A stretch of DNA of 64,000 bases, from contig NZ_VFPU01000001.1 in assembly GCF_006716885.1 (NCBI RefSeq), positions 1,116,001 to 1,180,000 on the forward strand. Reading direction: 5' to 3'. The notes beneath the pieces are model-generated. The model saw only the letters and a program-made list of their open reading frames with translations, made no database searches and was not told the origin of the DNA. The translations under genes and the position numbers were made by a program. The DNA comes from Ornithinimicrobium humiphilum (GTDB lineage: Bacteria; Actinomycetota; Actinomycetes; Actinomycetales; Dermatophilaceae). Below are positions 55,120 through 61,682 of the stretch, one piece after another (the first letter of the stretch is position 1; each line of letters begins with the position of its first letter).

Positions 55120-55521
55120 TCAGCCCTGCCCGGGCGGCGGCGGGGGAGGAGTGCTCCCGCCCGGCGGCGGAGGCGGGGTGCTCCCGCCCGGAGGCGGAGG
55201 CGGGGTGCTCCCGCCCGGAGGCGGAGGCGGCGGAGTGCTGCCGCCCGGAGGCGGGGGCGGGGGAGGCGTCGCGCCGTCCGTGGGTGCCGCGGGAGGGGTG
55301 TCCTCGGGCGTGCCCTGCTGGGCCACCTTCTCGCGGGCGGTGCGGGCGGCCTCCTGGGCCTTGGTGATCTTGTCGGCGTACTTGCCGCCCGTGCGCTCGT
55401 CGACCGCGGCGCCGGCCTTCTCGATGGCCGAGTCGATGCTCGACCCGTGCTTGGTCGCGAGCTCGGCGGCCTGCTTCTTGGCCTGCTCGGCGGCCTTCTT
55501 CACGTCGTCCAGGAAGCCCAC
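55120..55521 (-). CDS. MT0933-type antitoxin-domain protein with proline repeat tail
   Basis: The 133-residue protein starts VGFLDDVKKAAEQAKKQAAE and contains SSIDSAIEKAGAAVDERTGG followed by KYADKITKAQEAA, the MT0933 (Rv0909-like) antitoxin pattern of KAG...D..TGGKYADK. After residue about 85 comes a tail of (GGSTPPPPP)n repeats. GTG at 55521 has GAGGAGG six bases upstream. No toxin gene is adjacent, so it is an orphan and may not be a toxin partner. The tail resembles extensible linkers. Confidence 0.72.
   Translation of the reverse strand: MGFLDDVKKAAEQAKKQAAELATKHGSSIDSAIEKAGAAVDERTGGKYADKITKAQEAARTAREKVAQQGTPEDTPPAAPTDGATPPPPPPPGGSTPPPPPPGGSTPPPPPGGSTPPPPPGGSTPPPPPPGQG
55151..55265 (-). 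repeat. Tandem repeat coding for the proline tail
   Basis: Four units beginning GTGCTCCCGCCCGG (the last GTGCTGCC) start at 55151, 55178, 55205 and 55235, so the period is 27, 27 and 30 bases. They encode GGSTPPPPP units. Such repeats often change in copy number. Confidence 0.8.
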
Positions 55522-55585
55522 GGGATCCCTCCTCGGTCGGGGTCGCTGACCCACCCATCCTGCCGCATACCCTCCGGGAACGGGC

Positions 55586-55627
55586 GCGTCCCGCGGCGTG
55601 ACGGGACTCGTCACGGCCGCGGGACGC
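55586..55627 (-). terminator. Terminator after ctfB
   Basis: GCGTCCCGCGGC (55586-55597) and GCCGCGGGACGC (55616-55627) pair, with inner GTGACG/CGTCAC and one bulged G; an 18-bp stem beyond the ctfB stop. Confidence 0.65.
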
Positions 55628-55642
55628 GGACGGGTGCGGGGC

Positions 55643-56317
55643 TCAGCCCTCGATCGGGGCGACCGGCTCCGGGGTCGGCTCGTCGACGGCGATCCGCAGC
55701 TCGGGCTCGGTCTTTTCCACGACCTCCTCGACGGTGACGCCGGGGGCGACCTCGCGCAGCACGAGGCCGTCCGGGGTCACGTCGATGACGGCGAGGTCGG
55801 TGATGATGCGCTGGACGACCTGCAGGCCGGTGATCGGCAGCGAGCACTCCTTGACGATCTTGTAGGAGCCGTCCTTGGCGACGTGGTCCATGAGGACGAT
55901 GACCTTCTTGGCGCCCAGGACGAGGTCCATGGCGCCGCCCATGCCCTTGACCATCTTGCCGGGGATCATCCAGTTGGCGATGTCACCGTGCTCGGACACC
56001 TGCATGGCGCCGAGGATCGCGGCGTCGACCTTGCCGCCGCGGATCATCCCGAAGCTCGTGGCCGAGTCGAAGATCGACGCGCCCGGGCGCAGGGTGACCG
56101 TCTCCTTGCCGGCGTTGATGAGGTCGGGGTGCTCCTCGCCCTCGTAGGGGTAGGGGCCCACGCCCAGGATGCCGTTCTCGGACTGGAGGACCAGCTCGAC
56201 GTCGTCCGGCACGTAGTTGGGCACCAGGGTCGGCATGCCGATGCCGAGGTTGACGTAGTCGCCGTCCTTGAGCTCCGCGGCCGCCCGGGCGGCCATCTCC
56301 TCACGGGTCAGTGCCAT
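55643..56317 (-). CDS. 3-oxoacid CoA-transferase subunit B
   Basis: The 224-residue beta subunit transfers CoA between succinyl-CoA (or acetyl-CoA) and acetoacetate or another 3-oxoacid. NLGIGMPTL and [10 protein letters not shown], which carries the catalytic glutamate, are diagnostic, as is [19 protein letters not shown]. The start ATG lies three bases after the alpha subunit stop. It would use acetoacetate released by a BKACE enzyme, though the genes are 17 kb apart. Confidence 0.94.
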   Translation of the reverse strand: MALTREEMAARAAAELKDGDYVNLGIGMPTLVPNYVPDDVELVLQSENGILGVGPYPYEGEEHPDLINAGKETVTLRPGASIFDSATSFGMIRGGKVDAAILGAMQVSEHGDIANWMIPGKMVKGMGGAMDLVLGAKKVIVLMDHVAKDGSYKIVKECSLPITGLQVVQRIITDLAVIDVTPDGLVLREVAPGVTVEEVVEKTEPELRIAVDEPTPEPVAPIEG

Positions 56318-56320
56318 GGC

Positions 56321-57112
56321 TCAGGCCTCCTGGGTCGTGCCCGGACGCGGGCGGGTGGTGCGCTTCTCGATGTCCTTGGCGGCGGCCTGCTCGGGGGTGA
56401 GGGCCAGCACGCGCTGGACGTAGATGCCGGGGAGGTGCACCTCGTCGGGGTCGATCTCGCCGGGCTCGACGAGCTCCTCGACCTCGGCGATGGCGATGTT
56501 CGCCGCCATCGCGCACAGCGGGTTGAAGTTGCGGGCCGACCGGTTGAACACCAGGTTGCCGTGGCGGTCGCCCTTGGCGGCCCGGACGAGGGCGAAGTCG
56601 GCGAAGATCGCGTCCTCGAGGACGTGGTCGCGCGTCACGCCGCGGACGGTGAACGGCCGCTTCTCCTTGGCCGGCGACTCCTTGACGACCTTGCCCTCGG
56701 CGTCGTAGCGCCACGGCATCCCGCCCTCGGAGACCTGCGAGCCGACGCCCGTGGGGGTCCAGAACGCCGGGATGCCGGCGCCGGCGGCGCGCAGCTTCTC
56801 CGCGAGGGTTCCCTGGGGGGTCAGCTCGACCTCGAGCTCGCCGGCGAGGTACTGCCGCGCGAACTCCTTGTTCTCGCCCACGTAGGAGGCGATCACCCGT
56901 CGGATGCGGCCCTCGGCCAGGAGCAGGCCCAGCCCGGCGCCGTCGACGCCGCAGTTGTTGGAGACGACCTCCAGGTCGCGGACGCCCTGCCGCAGCACCT
57001 CCTTGATGAGGACCGTCGGGATGCCGGCCAGTCCGAAGCCGCCGACGGCCACGGTCATGCCGTCGGTGAGGCCCTCGACGGCCTCCGCTGCAGAAGCGAC
57101 TACTTTGTCCAT
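56321..57112 (-). CDS. 3-oxoacid CoA-transferase subunit A
   Basis: The 263-residue alpha subunit has GMTVAVGGFGLAGIPTVLI, NNCGVDGAGLG, ENKEFARQYLAGELEVELTPQGTLAEKLRAAGAGIPAFWTP, VRAAKGDRHGNLVFN, all CoA-transferase I motifs. TACTCT lies exactly 7 nt before the ATG, so it is leaderless. It forms an operon with subunit B, separated by three bases. Confidence 0.94.
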   Translation of the reverse strand: MDKVVASAAEAVEGLTDGMTVAVGGFGLAGIPTVLIKEVLRQGVRDLEVVSNNCGVDGAGLGLLLAEGRIRRVIASYVGENKEFARQYLAGELEVELTPQGTLAEKLRAAGAGIPAFWTPTGVGSQVSEGGMPWRYDAEGKVVKESPAKEKRPFTVRGVTRDHVLEDAIFADFALVRAAKGDRHGNLVFNRSARNFNPLCAMAANIAIAEVEELVEPGEIDPDEVHLPGIYVQRVLALTPEQAAAKDIEKRTTRPRPGTTQEA

Positions 57113-57119
57113 GGCCGTG

Positions 57120-57125
57120 AGAGTA
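57120..57125 (-). promoter_or_regulatory. -10 box of the CoA-transferase operon
   Basis: TACTCT on the minus strand, 7 nt before the ATG at 57112. Confidence 0.5.
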
Positions 57126-57212
57126 CCTGCCGGGACGCGGGCCGCCGCCGCCCGCCCCGGGAGCCGGTCACCGGGGTCCCCTGGGCCGCTCGCCGAGGTA
57201 TGCCGTGCGCGC

Positions 57213-57962
57213 TCAGTCGGTGGCGACGGCCGGGCTGCGGTGGGTGACGCCCTCGGAGACGAGGCGCTCGTCGGGCACCTCGTCGGAGCCGGCGGCCACG
57301 GGGTGGTCGGAGCGCACGAGGACCGCCGAGCCGTGGGCGGCGAGGACCTGCAGGACCTGGCGCACGAAGAGGCCGGGGTCGGTCGTCGTGACAAGCGTGC
57401 GGGCGCCGCGGGGCAGCTCCTCGAGGCCCTCCAGCAGCTCGGCGTAGGTGGTGCGCTCGCCGCCGTGGACCAGGGCCACGTCGTCCTCGGCGGGCTCGTC
57501 CCAGGCGGTGAAGTCGTCGGCGTAGCTCGCCAGCTCGGCGGCCTCGTCCATGACCCCGGACCGCAGCTCGGTGCCGAACTGCCGCGAGAGGGCCGGCAGC
57601 GCGACGGCGACCACCTCGTCGCAGTCCTCGGCGAGATCGCCGTCCGGGTCGGTGGTCACGAGCACGTCGGCCCCCTCGTGGGTGTCGACGGTGAGCGTCG
57701 CGCCGACGGACCAGACCGCGAGGGCCCAGTAGGCGAGCCGCCAGTGCGGGCTGGGGAGGTCGACCAGGACGACGGAGCCGGGCTGGACGTCGAGACCCTC
57801 CTGGAGGGCGTTGGCGGCCTTGGCGACCCAGGTGCGCAGCACCCGGCGCGAGATCTCGACCCGCTCACCGCGACCCTCGTCGGTGTCGTCGTAGAAGGTG
57901 AGGACCGGGCGCGTGGCGTCGGCGGAGACGGCGTCGTCGAGGACGCGGGCTGGCAGATGCAC
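57213..57962 (-). CDS. TIGR03089 family protein
   Basis: The 249-residue TIGR03089 protein resembles the N-terminal part of AMP-binding (acyl-CoA synthetase) enzymes: LDVQPGSVVLVDLPSPHWRLAYW and the final VLAAHGSAVLVRSDHP. It lacks the adenylation core (no SGT.G.PKG loop), so it is not an active ligase. It neighbours LCP genes in many actinobacteria, as Rv3268 does in mycobacteria. GTG at 57962 follows TAGCCT by 6 nt. A GGTATGCCG word is eight bases past its stop. Confidence 0.82.
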   Translation of the reverse strand: MHLPARVLDDAVSADATRPVLTFYDDTDEGRGERVEISRRVLRTWVAKAANALQEGLDVQPGSVVLVDLPSPHWRLAYWALAVWSVGATLTVDTHEGADVLVTTDPDGDLAEDCDEVVAVALPALSRQFGTELRSGVMDEAAELASYADDFTAWDEPAEDDVALVHGGERTTYAELLEGLEELPRGARTLVTTTDPGLFVRQVLQVLAAHGSAVLVRSDHPVAAGSDEVPDERLVSEGVTHRSPAVATD

Positions 57963-58028
57963 GGCACGAGGCTAACCGGTGACCCACGGCTTGCGCGCGG
58001 ACCGCCGCCCGATGCACAGTGGTTCGCT

Positions 58029-59033
58029 GTGACAGCCGTCGAGCCGGCGCGCCCCTCGGGTGCCCGGAGAGGTTCCCGCGCGACACCGGCCCCCCAGCGG
58101 ACGACGGTGCCCGCGCGCTCCTCACGACGCGCCTGGCGGCCCGCCCACCAGGTCGACGTCGGTGCGACCTGGGGGACGCTGCGCCGGGGCGCCGGCGACC
58201 CCGCCTGGCGGGTCGCCGGGGGCAGCCTGTGGCGCGGGATCCGCACGCCCGGGGGCCCGACCACGCTGCGTCTGCAGAGCCGGCCGTCGGAGGGCGTGGT
58301 CCTCGCCGAGGCCTGGGGCCCGGGCGCCGACTGGGTCGTCGACCGGCTCCCCGTCATGCTCGGCGACGAGGACGGCGGCGCCCGCGCCTTCGTCCCCCAC
58401 CACGAGCCGGTGGCGCTGGCGATGCGTCGCTTCCCGGGCTGGCGGGTGCCGCGCACCGGGCTCGTCATGGAGGCGCTCGTCCCCGCGATCATCGAGCAGA
58501 AGGTCACCGGCCAGGAGGCGTTCTCGGGCTGGCGCCGGATCGTCCAGCGCTTCGGCGAGGCGGCCCCGGGCCCGGGTGCCGCGCTGGGGCTGCGCGTGCC
58601 GCCCGACCCGGCCACGCTCGCGATGGTGCCCTCGTGGGAGTGGCTGCGCGCCGGCGTGAGCCCCCAGCGCTCGGACACGGTGGTGCGGGTGTGCCGCCTG
58701 GCGGACCGGCTGCAGGACCTGCCCGAGCTCGACCTCGTCGCGGCGCGGCGCCGGCTGGTGAGCGTGCCCGGCGTCGGCGTCTGGACCGCCGCCGAGACCG
58801 CCCAGCGGGCGCTCGGCGACCCCGACGCCGTGAGCTTCGGCGACTACCACGTCGCCGCCAACATCGGCTGGGCGCTCACGGGGCACCCCGTCGACGACCA
58901 CGGGCTCGTCGAGCTCCTCCGCCCCTACGGCAGGGAGCGCTACCGGGTGCAGCGGCTCCTCGAGCTCTCGGGCGCCTTCCGCCCGCGGCGGGGCCCGCGG
59001 ATGGCCCCGCGGCGGCACCTGCCCGTCGGCTGA
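58029..59033 (+). CDS. DNA-3-methyladenine glycosylase II-like protein (AlkA/HhH-GPD)
   Basis: The 334-residue HhH-GPD glycosylase excises alkylated bases. It has the helix-hairpin-helix SVPGVGVWTAAETAQRALGD and the catalytic Asp of FGDYHV; EQKVTGQEAFSGWRRI is the family's first helix-turn. The first 45 residues are Arg/Pro rich and unstructured. GTG at 58029 has CACAGT 8 nt upstream; a later start inside the tail is possible. It is divergent from TIGR03089. Confidence 0.87.
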   Translation: MTAVEPARPSGARRGSRATPAPQRTTVPARSSRRAWRPAHQVDVGATWGTLRRGAGDPAWRVAGGSLWRGIRTPGGPTTLRLQSRPSEGVVLAEAWGPGADWVVDRLPVMLGDEDGGARAFVPHHEPVALAMRRFPGWRVPRTGLVMEALVPAIIEQKVTGQEAFSGWRRIVQRFGEAAPGPGAALGLRVPPDPATLAMVPSWEWLRAGVSPQRSDTVVRVCRLADRLQDLPELDLVAARRRLVSVPGVGVWTAAETAQRALGDPDAVSFGDYHVAANIGWALTGHPVDDHGLVELLRPYGRERYRVQRLLELSGAFRPRRGPRMAPRRHLPVG

Positions 59034-59090
59034 GGGCGGTCCTCCGGGCGTCCCGGGCCGCGACGCCGACGGTCCGCCCGGCCGGCAAGC

Positions 59091-60140
59091 TCAGTCGTCG
59101 GCGGAGGCGTCCCCGGCGAGCTCGACGACCACCAGCGCTGCCACCTGCTCGCCGGCGAGCGCCACCTCCAGCCGGGCCGCCACCCGACCGGCCAGGACCG
59201 GGTCGGGGGAGCGCACGGCATACCCCTCGGCGGCGGAGCCGGTGACCGTGACGCCCGGGGCCTGCCCGAGCAGGGCGAGCCGCACGGCGCGCTCGCCGCG
59301 GTCCTCGTCGTCCTCGGGCCGGACCGACGGGATCCCGACGGTGGCCGCCTCGACGGTGCCGGGAGCGGCACCCAGGGCCGTCCGCACGGCCTCGGCACGG
59401 CCCAGGCCGAACCAGTCGGTCGGGCCGGTGCGCACCAGGGATCGGGCGCCGTCCCCGCCGCTCTCCGCGAGGTGGTCGGTCAGGCCGCGCACGACCGCCG
59501 CCGCGATCCCGCCGAGCTTGCCCTTGACGAGGTCGGCCGCGGCCGTCACCTCGTCGGCGACCGCCCGCGCGGTGACCGCCAGCGGGCGGCCGTCGGCGTC
59601 GGTGCCCCCGCGCAGGTCGTCCAGCACCCGGAGGCCCCAGGACCCGAGGGCGAGGTCGGTCTGCCCCGAGCGCCAGGGGCGGCCGGCGGTGTCGCTGAGG
59701 ACCACCGCCACCCGGGCGGGCGCGCCGTGGCGCACCAGCCCCTCGTGCAGCTCCCGCGCCGCGGCGTCGGGGTCCTCGGGCAGGACGAGCGTCCCGCCGT
59801 CGGGCCCGGTGTTGGAGGCGTCCAGCCCGGCGGCCGCCATGACCGGCCCGGCGACCGCCTCGACGATGCGGGTGGTGCCCCCTGCGGGGGTGGCGCGCTC
59901 GGCCACGACCCGGCGGCTGTGCCGCAGGACGAGGTCCTCACGGGCACGGCCCTCGGGCTCGCGCAGGCCCAGGGCCTTGGAGACGACCTTGCTGGAGACG
60001 ACGAGCACATCGCCCTCCTGCAGGTCCCCGAGGGCGGAGAGCGCGGTCGTCAGGAGGCCGGCGAGGTCGTCGCCCGCCCGGACCTCGGGCACGCCGGGGA
60101 CCGGCAGGAGGGTGACGCTGCCGGGAAGCCCCGCCGTCAC
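59091..60140 (-). CDS. cofE: Coenzyme F420-0:L-glutamate ligase
   Basis: CofE adds gamma-linked glutamates to F420-0. The 349-residue protein has [38 protein letters not shown]..., SNTGPDGGTLVLPEDPD and VLSDTAGRPWRSGQTDLALG, LRVLDDLRGGTD. Mycobacterial FbiB fuses CofE to a nitroreductase-like FMN domain and is about 450 residues; here only a short approx. 100-residue C-terminal part follows CofE and no FMN motif is seen. GTG overlaps the cofD stop (GTGA). Confidence 0.9.
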   Translation of the reverse strand: MTAGLPGSVTLLPVPGVPEVRAGDDLAGLLTTALSALGDLQEGDVLVVSSKVVSKALGLREPEGRAREDLVLRHSRRVVAERATPAGGTTRIVEAVAGPVMAAAGLDASNTGPDGGTLVLPEDPDAAARELHEGLVRHGAPARVAVVLSDTAGRPWRSGQTDLALGSWGLRVLDDLRGGTDADGRPLAVTARAVADEVTAAADLVKGKLGGIAAAVVRGLTDHLAESGGDGARSLVRTGPTDWFGLGRAEAVRTALGAAPGTVEAATVGIPSVRPEDDEDRGERAVRLALLGQAPGVTVTGSAAEGYAVRSPDPVLAGRVAARLEVALAGEQVAALVVVELAGDASADD

Positions 60141-61129
60141 CGGGTGCCGCCGGCGAGCTCCGCTGCCAGGTCGAGGGCGGCGCCGGCGATCCGCGCCGCA
60201 CCCTCGGTGTCGCGCATGAGCAGGTCGAGGGAGCGGACGGCCACCCGGGAGGGGTAGGTCGCCCCGGCGTCCGCGTCGTCGACGAGCCAGCCGTCGAGGA
60301 GGTCGGCGTAGAGCCCGGCCACGCCGGCCGCGGACACCTCGACCCCGAGCGGCGCGAGGCAGGCGTCCGCGTGACCGCGCACCGGGCGCCCGCCGATGAG
60401 CGGGCTGACCCCGACCACCGGGGCCCGGGTGCCCCGCAGGGCGTCGCGCACGCCGGGCACGCCGAGGATGATCCCGATCGAGACGACCGGGTTGCTCGGG
60501 GGCAGGAGCACGACGTCCGCCCCGCGGATCGCCTCGAGGACCCCGGGGGCGGGCGCGGCCTGCGCGAGGCCGGCCACCGTGAAGCGCAGGGCAGGGAGGG
60601 AGGCCCCGTGGCGGACCCACCACTCCTGGAAGTGGATGGCGCGCTCGCCGTCCCCGTCGGGCACGACGACGTGCGTCTCGATCGGGGTGTCGGTGGCGGG
60701 CAGCAGCCGCACGCCCTGCTCCGGCAGGCCCCAGCGCCGCGCGAGCCGGTCGGTGACCTGGCTCAGCGTCGCACCCTGCGCCAGCCACAGGCTGCGGGCG
60801 ACGTGCGTGCCGAGGTCCTTGTCGCCCAGCCCGAACCACTGCGGCTGGACGCCCAGGGCCCCGAGCTCCTCCATGAGCAGTCGGGTGTCACCCTCGCGGC
60901 CCCAGCCCTGGGTCTCGTCGACGGCGCCGCCGAGGGTGTAGAGCAGCGAGTCGAGGTCGGGGCAGACCCGGAGGCCGAAGAGCGTGATGTCGTCGCCGGT
61001 GTTGCCGATGACGGTGACGGTGTCGGTGGCATCGTCAGCACCCTCCTCCCCGCGCTGGTGGAGGCTGGTGACGAGCCCCCGGACGAAGCGGGCGCCGCCG
61101 ACGCCTCCGGACAGGACGGTGATCTGCAT
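60137..61129 (-). CDS. cofD: 2-phospho-L-lactate/phosphoenolpyruvate transferase of F420 synthesis
   Basis: CofD (FbiA) joins the EPPG or LPPG intermediate to Fo to make (dehydro)F420-0. The 330-residue protein has ITVLSGGVGGARFVRGL, VIGNTGDDITLFGLRVCPDLDS, GWGREGDTRLLMEEL, LGDKDLGTHVAR, LLPPSNPVVSIGIILGVPG, all typical. It is first in the cofD-cofE operon, and is divergent from whiB, as in mycobacteria (Rv3260c-Rv3262). Confidence 0.95.
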   Translation of the reverse strand: MQITVLSGGVGGARFVRGLVTSLHQRGEEGADDATDTVTVIGNTGDDITLFGLRVCPDLDSLLYTLGGAVDETQGWGREGDTRLLMEELGALGVQPQWFGLGDKDLGTHVARSLWLAQGATLSQVTDRLARRWGLPEQGVRLLPATDTPIETHVVVPDGDGERAIHFQEWWVRHGASLPALRFTVAGLAQAAPAPGVLEAIRGADVVLLPPSNPVVSIGIILGVPGVRDALRGTRAPVVGVSPLIGGRPVRGHADACLAPLGVEVSAAGVAGLYADLLDGWLVDDADAGATYPSRVAVRSLDLLMRDTEGAARIAGAALDLAAELAGGTR

Positions 61130-61171
61130 CCGCCTATTGTGGGCAATCCCCTGCGTCTAGCAGATCTGGGG

Positions 61172-61200
61172 TTGACTCGGAGGGATGACACGCGTGTAAT
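61172..61200 (+). promoter_or_regulatory. whiB promoter
   Basis: TTGACT (61172-61177), a 17-base spacer and TGTAAT (61195-61200), the best sigma-A-type promoter of the window. The predicted start near 61207 gives a whiB leader of about 168 bases. Confidence 0.65.
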
Positions 61201-61299
61201 TCATGGTGTCGTGATCTTGCGTCCCGTTGGCAGCCGGGCGTCAGGACCGCGGTGGGTCGCCAGGTGACGTGGGCCCGAGGGTGTGGGTCCACAAGGTGT

Positions 61300-61359
61300 G
61301 GTCATGGTCGTGAGGGTCACGGTTGTGAACGTCATGGTCGTTCGGGCCATGGTTGCGAA
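61300..61359 (+). repeat. Four 15-base tandem repeats in the whiB leader
   Basis: Units GGTCATGGTCGTGAG, GGTCACGGTTGTGAA, CGTCATGGTCGTTCG and GGCCATGGTTGCGAA are back to back, followed by GGTC. They lie inside the predicted 5' leader, just before the Shine-Dalgarno. Confidence 0.75.
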
Positions 61360-61374
61360 GGTCGAGGAGGAACC

Positions 61375-61644
61375 GTGCACGAGCTGGAGCTGTTGTCGTT
61401 GCTGAACGGGGCGGACGACGTCGAGGAGGCGTCGTGGCAGGAGCGTGCGCTCTGCGCCCAGACGGACCCCGAGGCGTTCTTCCCGGAGAAGGGTGGGTCC
61501 ACCCGGGAGGCCAAGAAGGTGTGCGTGGGCTGCGAGGTCCGCGCCGAGTGCCTCGAGTACGCCCTCGCCCACGACGAGCGCTTCGGCATCTGGGGCGGCC
61601 TGTCCGAACGTGAGCGCCGCAAGCTGAAGAAGCGCGCCGTCTGA
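61375..61644 (+). CDS. whiB2: WhiB family transcription regulator (WhiB2/WhmD-like)
   Basis: The 89-residue iron-sulfur regulator has four cysteines at 27, 50, 53 and 59 (C-X22-C-X2-C-X5-C), the turn GIWGG and a basic C-terminus RRKLKKRAV. The divergent cofD gene matches the whiB2 (whmD, cell division and septation) locus. GTG at 61375 has GAGGAGG (61364-61370). A long leader with repeats suggests post-transcriptional control. Confidence 0.93.
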   Translation: MHELELLSLLNGADDVEEASWQERALCAQTDPEAFFPEKGGSTREAKKVCVGCEVRAECLEYALAHDERFGIWGGLSERERRKLKKRAV

Positions 61645-61682
61645 GGCGTGCTCACGCCACGTCAGCCGGCGACCGCGACCCG

